A stretch of 64,000 bases of DNA, taken from contig CALSRU010000003.1 in NCBI GenBank assembly GCA_943788835.1, positions 32,908 to 96,907 on the forward strand, read 5' to 3'. Every line of letters begins with the position of its first letter. Position 1 is the first letter of the stretch. The notes below the pieces were generated by a model. The model did no database searches. It had not been told where the DNA came from and saw nothing but the letters and a program-made list of their open reading frames with translations. The position numbers were made by a program, and so were the translations under genes. Origin of the DNA: an uncultured Pseudomonadales bacterium. Its GTDB lineage: Bacteria; Pseudomonadota; Gammaproteobacteria; Pseudomonadales; UBA7434. Of this stretch, positions 35,590-45,169 are shown one piece after another.

Positions 35590-36114
35590 CTATCGAGCAG
35601 CAATAATAGATTTTTGAATTTCTTCTTTGGCTTCGGCACTGTCACCCCAGCCGATGATTTTAACCCACTTATTTTTCTCGAGATCTTTGTAGTGTCTGAA
35701 AAAGTGTTCAATTTGATTGATGACCAATTCAGGCATGTCGGAAACCTCATTAACTCCGTCAGAGGAAGGGAGCAATTTTGCCACAGGTACTGCTAGTAAT
35801 TTGGCGTCTAGACCCGCTTCATCTTCCATCTTTAAAATGCCGATAGGCTTGCTACGGATAACGCAGCCAGTTACCACGGGGAATGGACAATGGACTAAGA
35901 CATCTAGCGGGTCGCCATCTTCAGACAGTGTTGCTGGGATGTAGCCATAGGCACAGGGGTAGAACATAGCTGCCGACATGAATCGGTCGACAAATAAAGC
36001 ACCGGTGTCTTTATCAACTTCATATTTCACAGGGTCGCTGTGAGCTGGGATTTCGATAACAACATTGATTTCTTCTGGGTTGCCTTTACCCGACGTAACA
36101 TTAATTAAGCTCAT
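35590..36114 (-). CDS. ppa: Inorganic pyrophosphatase
   Basis: The 174-residue family I enzyme hydrolyses PPi and pulls biosynthetic reactions forward. The signature DGDPLDVLV with its metal-binding aspartates is near residue 65, KYEVDKDTGALFVDR near 29 and the phosphate-binding RSKPIGILKMEDEAGLDAK near 87. Length and blocks are standard for bacteria. The PPi-type phosphofructokinase gene lies upstream on the same strand, 346 bp away; both enzymes compete for PPi. Confidence 0.96.
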   Translation of the reverse strand: MSLINVTSGKGNPEEINVVIEIPAHSDPVKYEVDKDTGALFVDRFMSAAMFYPCAYGYIPATLSEDGDPLDVLVHCPFPVVTGCVIRSKPIGILKMEDEAGLDAKLLAVPVAKLLPSSDGVNEVSDMPELVINQIEHFFRHYKDLEKNKWVKIIGWGDSAEAKEEIQKSIIAAR

Positions 36115-36460
36115 AAATACAACACCATTAAGTGGAGATTAAAGTTTAAGGCGAACGTAGCGCCCAAGGCCCCCAATCGTAGGGACATGAGTCCAATTGG
36201 GAGGTTTGCCTACATATAGTGGTGGGTCTAGGTCCTCAACGGCGCTGCCCAAGCCCATAATTCTTGATTGCGTTTAGCCTAAGTTCCCGCCAAAACGGGC
36301 GCGCAGCATACTATAGAAGATGAAAAGTGCCTAGTAGGGAGCGGGGCTGCTGGCAAAATTTGGGTAAAAACGGCGTTCGTTTTCGGCTCGGGTGCCACCG
36401 CAATGCACAGGATTTTATTGCCCGCTAATATCGAGTTGGCTCGTCACGTTGGCGTCGCTG
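36115..36460 (-). other. Long leader region of ppa
   Basis: These 346 bp hold no gene. On the minus strand TATAGT (36315-36310) could be a -10 box, although its -35 is poor; it would give a leader of nearly 190 nt. Possible stems are CCCG/CGGG around 36292-36305 and, nearer the gene, CCCAAT/ATTGGG with an inner GGAC/GTCC (about 36170-36202). No known riboswitch was recognised. Confidence 0.3.
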
Positions 36461-37720
36461 TTACATCTTCACGGATTTTAATTTTTTCGCCACTTGCTGT
36501 TTCTTAAGCTTCACGTAATCGGGAAGGCCATTTTTGTAGGGTGGATAATCTTCGCCGAGTATGAGTGGCGCTAGGTAAGCTTTGCCTGCTGGAGTTACTT
36601 CAAAGCCATTGCGGCTAATATAGTGCCGCGGTAGCATTTTTTCGGTGTTAGCCATATCGGCCAGTGGCGCCTGGCCAATTTTCCAGCTGTAGCGTTTACC
36701 TTTGCCGCGGACAATTATGGGCATAATGGCGTTGTGTCCAGCCACGGCAAAATCGACAGCTGCTTTGCCCAGCGCATAGGCCTGGTCGACATCCGTTTTG
36801 GAGGCAATATGGCGAGCCGAACGCTGCAAATAATCGGCCACTGCCCAATGGTACTTGTAGCCCAGTGCGTCTTTCACCATGTTGGCGATCACGGGCGCCA
36901 CGCCGCCTAGCTGTATATGCCCAAAGGCGTCTTTACTGCCGCCATCAGATAAAAATTTGCCATCGGCAGTTTGTGTGCCTTCCGACGCCACAATGACGCA
37001 ATAGCCGTGTTTTTTTACGCAGTTATTAACACGCCGTAAAAATTTTTCACGGTTGAAGGCTATCTCGGGAAATAAGATGATGTGCGGAGCATCTCCATCA
37101 TGTTGAGCTGCGAGCGAACTAGCTGCTGCGATCCAGCCTGCATGGCGTCCCATCACTTCAAGTACAAATATTTTGGTGGAGCTGGCACACATTGACGCCA
37201 CATCAAATGCAGCCTCACGTGTTGAGATGGCCACATATTTGGCAACCGAGCCGAAGCCGGGACAATTGTCGGTAAGAGGCAGATCGTTGTCTATGGTTTT
37301 GGGAATGCCAATGCACTGTACTGGGTAATTCGCGCGCGCTGAAAATTCAGCGATTTTATGGGTTGTATCTTGTGAATCGCCGCCGCCGTTATAGAAGAAA
37401 TAGCCAATATTATGGGCTTTAAAGACGGCGATGAGTCGCTCATATTCGGCTTGATGCTCATCAATGTTCTTGAGCTTGTAGCGGCAAGAGCCAAAGGCTG
37501 CGCTGGGTGTGTGTCGTAAGCCCGCAATACTTTTGGACCCCTCGCGGCTGGTATCAATGAGTTCTTCGCGCAAGACGCCAAGAATCCCGTTGTTTCCAGC
37601 ATAGACCTTACCAATCGATTGAGGATGCTGCTTAGCTGTCTCAATTACACCGCAGGCTGAAGCGTTAATTACCGCGGTTACGCCGCCAGATTGAGCATAT
37701 AGCGCATTTTTTTTTGACAT
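36461..37720 (-). CDS. 6-phosphofructokinase, pyrophosphate type
   Basis: This enzyme phosphorylates fructose 6-phosphate, most likely with PPi rather than ATP, and is then reversible. The nucleotide-site block reads NGGGDSQDT, with Asp in place of the second Gly of the ATP-type GGDGS, and the following block is GIPKTIDND with Lys where ATP enzymes have Gly. Both changes mark PPi-dependent enzymes. The 419 residues also show MGRHAGWIAAASSLA. The first codons contain nine consecutive A on the coding strand (37707-37715). ppa lies downstream on the same strand, which may balance PPi supply. Confidence 0.88.
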   Translation of the reverse strand: MSKKNALYAQSGGVTAVINASACGVIETAKQHPQSIGKVYAGNNGILGVLREELIDTSREGSKSIAGLRHTPSAAFGSCRYKLKNIDEHQAEYERLIAVFKAHNIGYFFYNGGGDSQDTTHKIAEFSARANYPVQCIGIPKTIDNDLPLTDNCPGFGSVAKYVAISTREAAFDVASMCASSTKIFVLEVMGRHAGWIAAASSLAAQHDGDAPHIILFPEIAFNREKFLRRVNNCVKKHGYCVIVASEGTQTADGKFLSDGGSKDAFGHIQLGGVAPVIANMVKDALGYKYHWAVADYLQRSARHIASKTDVDQAYALGKAAVDFAVAGHNAIMPIIVRGKGKRYSWKIGQAPLADMANTEKMLPRHYISRNGFEVTPAGKAYLAPLILGEDYPPYKNGLPDYVKLKKQQVAKKLKSVKM

Positions 37721-38026
37721 GAACGAGTGGGCCTCAAGCGTGAAATAATGGCTGTAGCGATGCCAAGTGAGTCGCTCGCGTCCCGCTTGGCTTATTTTGG
37801 GCGCATTGTAGCCCGCGGCGTGGCTGCTTATTGCTGTAATTGTACAAATTGTTTTTATGCCTTACTTGGCAGTCTAAGATAAATCAATTGCAGCACAGGG
37901 TGAACGAGGGCTGCGGGTGCTGTGAAAATTGCGACTGGCCATTTTTTTGATGGCGCGTTATAAAACCAATACAAACCGTTCAAGATGTTGACGGTCCTCT
38001 CCCTAGAAGCGCGAAGCTCTTTTACT
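37721..38026. other. Divergent control region, phosphofructokinase / mpl
   Basis: This 306-bp region separates divergent genes. GCCAAGTG/CGCTTGGC (37762-37769 with 37784-37791) forms an 8-bp inverted repeat with one G-T pair in the phosphofructokinase leader. TATAAA at 37959-37964 may be the mpl -10 box, without a good -35. No gene is seen. Confidence 0.35.
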
Positions 38027-39406
38027 ATGCATATTCATATTCTTGGTATTTGCGGTACTTTTATGGGTAGCGTGGCATTGCTTGCTCGAGAGTTAGGGTA
38101 TCGTGTGACAGGTGTGGACCAGCAGGTTTACCCCCCGATGTCGACGCAACTAGAAGATGCTGGTATCGAGCTGTTCGAAGGATATGCTCAGCATGGTCTA
38201 GATGTGTTGCAGCCCGATGTGGTGGTTATCGGCAATGCGCTATCGCGAGGCAACCCAGCGGTTGAGTTTGTTTTGGATAACAAACTGTATTATCAATCGG
38301 GGCCTCAGTGGATTGCTGAGCACGTGCTGCGTGATAAAAAGGTCATTGCTGTATCGGGTACTCATGGCAAGACTACCACGGCGAGTATGTTAGCTTGGGT
38401 GTTCGAGTGTGCTGATACCCAGCCAGGATTTTTGATTGGTGGAGTGCCGGTCAATTTTTCTTGCTCGGCCCGCTTGGGGCAAGGTGAGTATTTTGTGATT
38501 GAAGCCGACGAATACGATTGTGCTTTTTTCGACAAGCGTTCTAAATTTTTGCACTATCGGCCCGATACACTGATTATTAATAATTTAGAATTCGATCACG
38601 CCGATATATTTCCCAATTTGTCTGCGATACAGCGACAATTCCATCATTTAGTGCGAACCGTGCCGGCAAATGGGCATATCTTAATGCCCGCTCAGGCGGC
38701 ACTGGAAGAAGTTGTGGCAATGGGCTGCTGGTCATCGCTTGATTATTTAGCCGGGCACAATAGCGCTTGGTATATTACCGATATAAGCGCCGATGATGCC
38801 TCGTTTAGTATTTGCCGTATGGCCACCACCGATGAAGCAGGAATTGAAAGTGCAAAGCCACTTGAGCGCGGCGTTATTTGCTGGGCGCTGAGCGGCGAGC
38901 ATAACCGACGAAATGCATTGGCAGCCGTTGCGGCTGCGCGCCTTGCTGGTATCTCGGTAGCTGAGGCTTGTGCCGCGCTAAGTCGCTTTCAAAATGTAAA
39001 ACGCAGGATGGAGTTAGTGGGTGAGGTTAATCATATTCAAATCTATGACGATTTCGCGCACCACCCGACGGCTATAGAGTTAACGCTAGAGGGCGCGCGC
39101 AGGAAGTTTCCTGATCAGCGTGTTTTCGCTGTTATTGAGCCGCGATCAAATACCATGCGCATGGGGGTGCATAATAGTCGGCTGGCCAAGGCTGTGGCCA
39201 CGGCTGATGCAGTATGGTGGTGCGCCCCTGAATCCGAAGCTGCGGCGATTTTTGACATCAGTAATAACGTTCATATGATTGATGATGTAGACGAAATAGT
39301 TGCATCAGTTGCTGCTAAGGTACGCGCGGAAGATGTGATTATTGTTATGAGCAATGGCGGTTTTGCGGGTATTCACGCAAAATTATTAGCGGCGCTTGCG
39401 TCTTAG
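38027..39406 (+). CDS. mpl: UDP-MurNAc:tripeptide ligase Mpl
   Basis: Mpl re-attaches the recycled murein tripeptide to UDP-MurNAc in the cytoplasm. The Mur-ligase P-loop block AVSGTHGKTTTASMLAW is near residue 110, with IEADEYDCAFFDKRSKFLHY, NNLEFDHADIF and DDFAHHPTAIELTLEGAR following. The start is set at ATG 38027, because the family begins M-IHILGICGTFMG; an upstream ATG would add 14 unrelated residues. That gives 459 residues (E. coli 457). Together with the M15 peptidase it forms a loose cell-wall theme in this region. Confidence 0.95.
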   Translation: MHIHILGICGTFMGSVALLARELGYRVTGVDQQVYPPMSTQLEDAGIELFEGYAQHGLDVLQPDVVVIGNALSRGNPAVEFVLDNKLYYQSGPQWIAEHVLRDKKVIAVSGTHGKTTTASMLAWVFECADTQPGFLIGGVPVNFSCSARLGQGEYFVIEADEYDCAFFDKRSKFLHYRPDTLIINNLEFDHADIFPNLSAIQRQFHHLVRTVPANGHILMPAQAALEEVVAMGCWSSLDYLAGHNSAWYITDISADDASFSICRMATTDEAGIESAKPLERGVICWALSGEHNRRNALAAVAAARLAGISVAEACAALSRFQNVKRRMELVGEVNHIQIYDDFAHHPTAIELTLEGARRKFPDQRVFAVIEPRSNTMRMGVHNSRLAKAVATADAVWWCAPESEAAAIFDISNNVHMIDDVDEIVASVAAKVRAEDVIIVMSNGGFAGIHAKLLAALAS

Positions 39407-39500
39407 TCGTTGTACACAGACTTAGGGCGCGCTGATCAAATTCAATATGATGCATAGCTTTTTCTGATGCACCCAACCATGAAGTTACGGAGATCAAACC

Positions 39501-42074
39501 GTGGAAAATAATGACCACGATTTTAAAATAACCGCCTTTGCACGGCTCTACGAAAAAATAGTACTTTCTCATCCGTGGCTAGTAATCATTTTACTCGTCT
39601 TGCTCACTTCGGTTTTTGCTATGCATGCATCTGACTATAAAGTCGATGCCTCGGCTGACTCTTTAGTGTTGGAGGGAGATGAAGATCTTGAATTTTATCG
39701 CGAGGTCGGCAAGCGTTATGCATCAGAAGAATTTCTCTTAGTTGCCTATCAACCTAAAGCAGCGTTATTGAGCGATGAAACGTTGGCCTTGTTACAAAAG
39801 TTAGCCGATGACTTGGCGCAAATAAACGGTGTTGCCTCGGTTATGTCCATATTGGATGTGCCGTTGCTTTATTCGCCTAAGGCATCGCTTTCAAGTATTG
39901 CCGATACTGTGCGCACGTTAAAAACAGCGGGCATTGATCGCCAGCTAGTGGCTCTTGAGTTACGAGACAGCCCCATTTATAAGGAATTGTTAAGTAGTCA
40001 AGACGGCAACACAACGGCATTGCAGGTTAATATTAAGCGTGATGAAAAATATATTACGCTGTTAAAAAATCGTGAGACATTGCGCATGCAGCAGCGCCAA
40101 GGTGTTTTGACTGCAGCCGAAGAGGGCGAGCTGGTTAACGCGGAAAAACTATTTAAGGACTACTCCAGTATTGCCGCCGAGCGACATCAGCAATTAGTCG
40201 CTGATGCTCGCGCCGTACTTGAGCGGCATCGGTTGGGCGCTGCAACCATCTACCTAGGTGGTGTGCCAATGATCGCTAGTGACATGGTTGAATTTGTGCA
40301 AAGCGATCTGCGCACTTTTGGTTTGGGTGTTCTGCTCTTCATGGTGCTTTTACTAGCGATAATTTTTAAAGCGGTTCGCTGGATTATTTTACCGGTTACC
40401 TCATGTGTGCTCACCATTGTATTTATGTTGGGTTTCCTGGGTTGGATCGATTGGCGTATGACGGTCGTGTCTTCTAACTTCGTAGCTATATTGCTGATTA
40501 TCGCCTTGGCTATATCCATTCACTTAGTTGTTCGTTTTAGAGAGTATCAAGTGCTGTTGCCATTGTCCGAGCCAAAGCAGTTAACGTTAATGACGGTGGC
40601 ATCAATGGTGCGACCTTGCGTGTATACAGCGCTTACTACCATTGTTGCATTTGGCTCGTTAGTGATAAGTGGCATTCGGCCAATTATTGATTTTGGTTGG
40701 ATGATGACAATTGGTGTTTTGGTTGCATTAGTGCTGACCTTTATTGTTGTGCCGGTAGGCATGTCTATTGGTGGGCTGCCCAAGCCCGATACCAAAGGCA
40801 GGCGTACGGATGATGCCGACCATGGTGTATTTACGCTTAAGTTTGCACATATCGCCCAGAAGCATGGTGTTGCAGTGCTGTGGGCGAGTGCAATGTTTGC
40901 GGTGTTTGCCGTGCTAGGTATTATGCGGCTAGAGGTAGAAAATCGTTTTATTGATTATTTTGATGAAAATACAGAAATTTTCAAAGGTATGGAGCTTATC
41001 GATAGCGAGCTAGGTGGAACGATACCGCTCGATATTATGCTTTTTTCGAGTGCCCGTGATACAGAACCATCAAGCGATTCGACTGTATTAGTCAGCGAAA
41101 ATTTTGAAGATGAGTTTGATGAGTTTGGGGAGGATGAATTTGACGAAGATGAATTTTCAGCTGATGCTTCAAGCAGTGGCGCGGGCACTAATCAATGGTT
41201 TACGCGCCAGGGTATGAATACGGTCCAAACGATACATGATCATCTCGATGGCCTGCCGGAAACCGGAAAAGTACTATCGCTAGCTACCTTTTATCAAATC
41301 ATGAGTGACCTGGGGGGTAACGTCGACGATATCCAATTGGCATTGGCATACAGCAGCCTTAGCGACATTATTAAATCGAGCATGGTTGACCCTTATTTAA
41401 ATGCCGAGGCCGATGAAGCCAGAATTTCGGTGCGAGTCAAAGAAACGAGCAGTGGCCTGCGCCGCAACGATTTTTTAAAGGATCTAGATCAGTATATGCA
41501 GCAAGACTTAGGGTATAGCGCTGATCAGTACCGTTTTACGGGTATGTTGGTTTTGTACAACAATATGCTGCAAAGTTTGTTTAAATCGCAAATTCTAACG
41601 CTTGGTTTTGTTTTTATTGCGATCACGGCAATGCTGATGCTTTTGTTTCGCTCCCTTAATCTGGCTATGATCGCGGTGGCGCCTAACGCCTTGGCTGCTC
41701 TGTTAGTGCTAGGCGGTATGGGGTGGGTTGGTTTGCCGTTAGACATGATGACAATCACTATTGCCGCAATCAGTATTGGTATTGGCGTTGACGATACCAT
41801 TCATTATGTACACCGCTTTAAAAAAGAATTCGCAACCGATAGAAATTATATTAATGCTATGCATCGCTGTCATGGCAGCATAGGGCGAGCGATGTATTAC
41901 ACATCAGTGACCATCATTTTTGGCTTCTCTATTTTGGCTTTATCGAATTTCAAGCCGAGCATTTATTTTGGTTTGCTAACTGGCTTTGCAATGTTATCTG
42001 CGCTGATGGGAGCGCTCATGTTACTGCCGCGTTTACTCATTGTATTTAAACCGCTAGGGCCAGAAAAAGAATGA
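39501..42074 (+). CDS. RND/MMPL-family exporter
   Basis: The 857-residue membrane protein has the layout of the RND exporters of the MMPL/HpnN kind. One helix is near the N terminus (about 26-42), then a large periplasmic loop, five helices (about 270-425), a further helix near 455, a second loop (about 475-685) and five helices to the end. The block GIGVDDTIHYVHRFKKEF is near residue 758. Residues 532-556 are an unusual acidic insert of the type DEFDEFGEDEFDEDEF. Likely cargoes are lipids or hydrophobic molecules, but the substrate cannot be read. The GTG at 39501 has CGGAG 8 nt upstream. Confidence 0.8.
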   Translation: MENNDHDFKITAFARLYEKIVLSHPWLVIILLVLLTSVFAMHASDYKVDASADSLVLEGDEDLEFYREVGKRYASEEFLLVAYQPKAALLSDETLALLQKLADDLAQINGVASVMSILDVPLLYSPKASLSSIADTVRTLKTAGIDRQLVALELRDSPIYKELLSSQDGNTTALQVNIKRDEKYITLLKNRETLRMQQRQGVLTAAEEGELVNAEKLFKDYSSIAAERHQQLVADARAVLERHRLGAATIYLGGVPMIASDMVEFVQSDLRTFGLGVLLFMVLLLAIIFKAVRWIILPVTSCVLTIVFMLGFLGWIDWRMTVVSSNFVAILLIIALAISIHLVVRFREYQVLLPLSEPKQLTLMTVASMVRPCVYTALTTIVAFGSLVISGIRPIIDFGWMMTIGVLVALVLTFIVVPVGMSIGGLPKPDTKGRRTDDADHGVFTLKFAHIAQKHGVAVLWASAMFAVFAVLGIMRLEVENRFIDYFDENTEIFKGMELIDSELGGTIPLDIMLFSSARDTEPSSDSTVLVSENFEDEFDEFGEDEFDEDEFSADASSSGAGTNQWFTRQGMNTVQTIHDHLDGLPETGKVLSLATFYQIMSDLGGNVDDIQLALAYSSLSDIIKSSMVDPYLNAEADEARISVRVKETSSGLRRNDFLKDLDQYMQQDLGYSADQYRFTGMLVLYNNMLQSLFKSQILTLGFVFIAITAMLMLLFRSLNLAMIAVAPNALAALLVLGGMGWVGLPLDMMTITIAAISIGIGVDDTIHYVHRFKKEFATDRNYINAMHRCHGSIGRAMYYTSVTIIFGFSILALSNFKPSIYFGLLTGFAMLSALMGALMLLPRLLIVFKPLGPEKE

Positions 42075-42090
42075 GCTCTCACTTATTTTT

Positions 42091-42432
42091 ATGAGTGAGG
42101 CGAAAGAGACAATAGTCGATTGCCAGCCTGATTGTGGTGCGTGCTGTATAGCCATTACTATTTCTTCTGCAATTCCTGGGATGCCGCACGGCAAGCTGGC
42201 CGGTGAGCACTGTGTGCAGCTGGATACGAGCAGACGTTGCCAACTGTTTGGTTCGCCCGAGCGCCCGCAAGTGTGTGAGCAGTTTAAGCCGCGGGTAGAG
42301 CTATGCACGCATGGTCCGCTGCACGCTATGCGAGAATTAGAAGCGCTTGAGCGACTGACTGCTCCTGCAGTAAAGCATGTTGATTCCAGCGTTCTACATG
42401 CAAATGCTATAGAACTTTTGACAACTGACTAA
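42091..42432 (+). CDS. YkgJ-family cysteine cluster protein
   Basis: The 113-residue protein has the Cys pattern of the YkgJ/zinc- or iron-binding family: CQPDCGACC near the N terminus, then GEHCVQL, RRCQLFG, PQVCEQF and VELC. These eight cysteines probably hold a metal or an iron-sulphur cluster. The function of the family is unknown. It lies 16 bp after the RND exporter gene and 18 bp before the Lon-like gene, so the three may be co-transcribed. Confidence 0.78.
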   Translation: MSEAKETIVDCQPDCGACCIAITISSAIPGMPHGKLAGEHCVQLDTSRRCQLFGSPERPQVCEQFKPRVELCTHGPLHAMRELEALERLTAPAVKHVDSSVLHANAIELLTTD

Positions 42433-42450
42433 CTCTTCTTGGGTGGTGCT

Positions 42451-43068
42451 ATGCAAACAGATTTCCCTTTGTTTCCTTTACCGCTGGTGGCCACGCCACA
42501 TAGCCGAACCGCTTTGCAGATTTTTGAGCCGCGTTATCTTGACTTAATAAAAAGCAGTATGTCTTCGCAACAGTGCTTTGGTTTGATCATGCTTGATACG
42601 CAAGAACCTGAGCCGCGGGCTGAAAAATCTCCCCCGCCTATTGTCTCAATCGGCACCGCGGTACGTATTGTCGATTTCAGTCAGCAGCCTAATGGCTTGC
42701 TGGGGGTTGTGTGCGAGGGGGTTTACAAGTTTAGAGTGCATGAGACTTATATGAGCGAAACTGGTCTGGTGATGGCTAATATCGAGACCGTTGCCGCTGA
42801 GGGATCTATTGCGTTGCCAGAGCAGTTTGTTGAATTAGTCGCCGTGTTGCAGTCTCTGCTCGATCATGACTATGCGCGCAACGTGGGTTATATTGCCGGG
42901 GGTGATGAAAATTATTGGCGCAATGATGCGGCACATTTGAGTTGGCAGTTAGCGAGCTTGATGCCGGTCCCTGAAGCGGTTAGATACCGCTGGCTTGAAA
43001 TGGACGATACGCTAGTTCGGTTGGCTTCAATACTCGATGTGCTGAATCAGCTGCAAGAGTCATCTTAA
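42451..43068 (+). CDS. Lon N-terminal-domain (LON substrate-binding) protein
   Basis: The 205-residue protein is a stand-alone LON substrate-binding domain without the ATPase or protease parts. The family blocks FPLFPLPLVATPHSRTALQIFEPRYLDLI at the start and GTAVRIVDFSQQPNGLLGVVCEGVYKFRV are clear. Its role is unknown. The ATG at 42451 follows GGTGG; a TTG at 42439 would add four residues. Confidence 0.82.
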   Translation: MQTDFPLFPLPLVATPHSRTALQIFEPRYLDLIKSSMSSQQCFGLIMLDTQEPEPRAEKSPPPIVSIGTAVRIVDFSQQPNGLLGVVCEGVYKFRVHETYMSETGLVMANIETVAAEGSIALPEQFVELVAVLQSLLDHDYARNVGYIAGGDENYWRNDAAHLSWQLASLMPVPEAVRYRWLEMDDTLVRLASILDVLNQLQESS

Positions 43069-43373
43069 AAACCGCATAAGTAGGGAGTTTAAGCAAGGGG
43101 CTTAGTTTTGGCCTATGTTTTTTGCGAGTAGGTTGTATTTTATCCAAGTTGGGCGGTGGCTGCGCTCAATCAGCCGGCCATGTTGTAGAAGATGCCACGG
43201 GGTGCACAGTCTTGCGTAAAGAAATCTGTGTGTTCGCAAGTTTTGTCTAGACTGTACAGAAGTGGCCAGAGCATGGTGATATTCATTATGCGTCGACTTT
43301 GTTTTGCTTCTTTTGCGCGGTGGCAGTTTAGCCATTGGCATGGCAGCTCTAATCAATAGGTTTTTAATATTCC
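43069..43373. other. Intergenic gap
   Basis: I see nothing convincing in these 305 bp: no clear promoter, terminator or gene. Confidence 0.4.
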
Positions 43374-43907
43374 ATGCACAATTTTGTTGATGTTGAAGCC
43401 TCAGGTTTAGGCAACGGTAGTTACCCGATTGAAGTGGGCGTTGCGCTGGCCGATGGCAGCAGAAACTGCACACTGATCTGCCCGCTCTATGAGTGGGAGC
43501 ATTGGGATGGGCAGGCTGAAGCGCTGCATGGCATTACCCGAGAAATACTACTGGTAAATGGGCGGTCGGCGCTTAAAGTAGCCCTGATGCTCAATGAGTG
43601 GTTAGGTGATACCGTGGTTTATTCAGATGCATGGGGTAATGATTCATGCTGGCTGGCAAAGTTGTATCAAGCTGCCGGAGTTCGCCAGCGTTTTCAAGTG
43701 GAATCTACAGTCACTTTGCTCACTGAGCAGCAGTTAGAGCATTGGCATGAAGCTAAAGATGAAGTGTTGGGTCAGCTTAAAATAGTTAGACATCGAGCAA
43801 GTAATGATGCGGTGGTGTTGCAACGGACGGTTGCACTGCTAAAAGAGCGCTTCCCCGCAGCAATTACTAGTCAGCAGCGGCTGACTGCATCTGACTGCAG
43901 CGCCTAG
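43374..43907 (+). CDS. DEDDh 3'-5' exonuclease-like protein
   Basis: The 177-residue protein has the DnaQ-fold motifs: ExoI FVDVEASGLG (Asp and Glu, residues 4-14), the block ALHGITREIL, ExoII with Asp in VYSDAWGNDS near residue 84, and ExoIII HRASNDAVVL (His and Asp) near residue 138. It is shorter than epsilon subunit or RNase T and may act on small RNA or DNA ends. No partner gene is adjacent. Confidence 0.72.
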   Translation: MHNFVDVEASGLGNGSYPIEVGVALADGSRNCTLICPLYEWEHWDGQAEALHGITREILLVNGRSALKVALMLNEWLGDTVVYSDAWGNDSCWLAKLYQAAGVRQRFQVESTVTLLTEQQLEHWHEAKDEVLGQLKIVRHRASNDAVVLQRTVALLKERFPAAITSQQRLTASDCSA

Positions 43908-44319
43908 TTACCATTCAGCTCAAAGGCGTGGTAAATCATAACCTCTGTTTGCTGGTGGCTTTGAATAGTCGCCAGTGGTCTGTTTATCCAGATGAATCGT
44001 GCAAAAATACGTAAAGCTTGGTGAAGTTACCTTGCTTGACCTTGCGGTGAAGCCTCTAAAGCTCCTATTCTCCTCCGCTCAGACACATGGCCATATTAAC
44101 GTTGGCTCGGTCTGTTGCGCTGACTTTTTGATCGATTGCACGTGCCCCCCGAGCCGCAGCATAGTATTTGTTTGAAAATATATCTAATACGAACAAAAAC
44201 TTCATGATAATCAGTCACAAACGTTATATTCGGCTATGCTTTTACTTCAAGTTGAGCTTGATTTTTGACGGCGAAACAAAATAGATATTTTAAAAAAAAG
44301 TTATTAGGAGCGGCCAAAT
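43908..44319. other. Upstream region of the polysaccharide locus
   Basis: These 412 bp precede the export genes. A weak candidate promoter is TTCATG-N17-TTATAT (about 44202-44230). AGGAG at 44307-44311 is the ribosome binding site of the OPX gene. Near 43913-43942 TTACCA and TGGTAA form a loose inverted repeat. No regulator gene lies here. Confidence 0.35.
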
Positions 44320-45018
44320 ATGTTGCTAGGGTATAAGTTTATTGCCTCCTCTACCGCCTTAAACTGTCCTCAAAAGGATAGGGTTCATGCGGGTATGTCA
44401 CGTTTTCTTTGTGCAATATCGCTTCGGTTTATATTGGCGGCGTTCCTTACGTGTACTTCTTGGGTGGGAATCAATGCCGAAACCTTAAATGCGGAAAACC
44501 TAAGTGATAAAAACGCCATTGCGATGGGTGGCTATGAAATTAATGCTGGCGATATTTTGTCTTTGGCGGTTTGGAATGAGCCGACCTTGGGCTCCGAGCA
44601 GATATTAGTTAGGCCTGACGGTTTTATCAGCGTGCCTGTTGTGGGCGAAATTATGGCGGGCGGTCGCACGGTGAATGCGGTTCAGATTGCTGTGGCTGAG
44701 GGCCTCAATCGTTACCTTAAAGATGAGCCTAACGTTGTCATTTCAATACTGAATGCCTCGGGAAGCCGAGTGTATGTGCTGGGCAAAGTTCAGCGCCCTG
44801 GTGCCTTTCCGCTTAGCGGGCCAATGGATGTGACCCAGGCGCTGGCCATGGCGGGCGGACTGAACAGCTTTGCCGCTGAAAATAGCATTAAAGTACTGCG
44901 TAGAAATGCAGAAGGCGTGCAGCGCTCTATTAGATTTAAATACGGCAAGATTAAAGACGGAGAGCGCCTTGAAAGTAACATATTGTTGCACAGTGGCGAT
45001 GTGGTGCTGGTGCCGTGA
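44320..45018 (+). CDS. Short outer-membrane polysaccharide export protein (OPX)
   Basis: The 232-residue protein has a Poly_export domain (YEINAGDILSLAVWNEPTLG...VRPDGFISVPVVGEI) and one SLBB domain (GSRVYVLGKVQRPGAFPL...MDVTQALAMAGGL). It lacks the further SLBB domains and C-terminal membrane helix of Wza, so it probably needs a beta-barrel partner to cross the outer membrane. A signal peptide is visible at residues 26-55 (MSRFLCAISLRF...). There is no lipobox. AGGAG supports the ATG at 44320, yet ATG 44395 would put the signal peptide at the very N terminus and may be the true start. It opens the polysaccharide locus. Confidence 0.83.
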   Translation: MLLGYKFIASSTALNCPQKDRVHAGMSRFLCAISLRFILAAFLTCTSWVGINAETLNAENLSDKNAIAMGGYEINAGDILSLAVWNEPTLGSEQILVRPDGFISVPVVGEIMAGGRTVNAVQIAVAEGLNRYLKDEPNVVISILNASGSRVYVLGKVQRPGAFPLSGPMDVTQALAMAGGLNSFAAENSIKVLRRNAEGVQRSIRFKYGKIKDGERLESNILLHSGDVVLVP

Positions 45019-45060
45019 GCAGGCTAGTAGCAGTGCATAAGCAGGCTGTCTTGACGACGC

Positions 45061-45083
45061 TTGGTTAAATGTTAATTAACCAA
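45061..45083. promoter_or_regulatory. Inverted repeat upstream of the PCP gene
   Basis: TTGGTTAA and TTAACCAA form perfect 8-bp arms around 7 bp, 87 bp before the chain-length gene. A TTGACG box is at 45051-45056. It is a possible operator in the 151-bp spacer. Confidence 0.35.
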
Positions 45084-45169
45084 TACCTCGGCGGTATAAC
45101 TAGACGCTAGTAGCGAACAAAAACCGCGCTAGCTATTTTACTTATTAAAAAGCACAAGATAAAAATTTT

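Noticed and set aside
44103..44119. Sigma-54-like TGGC...TTGC sequence upstream of the polysaccharide locus
   Set aside because: The distance between GG and GC is 11 rather than 10 nt, which sigma-54 does not tolerate well.
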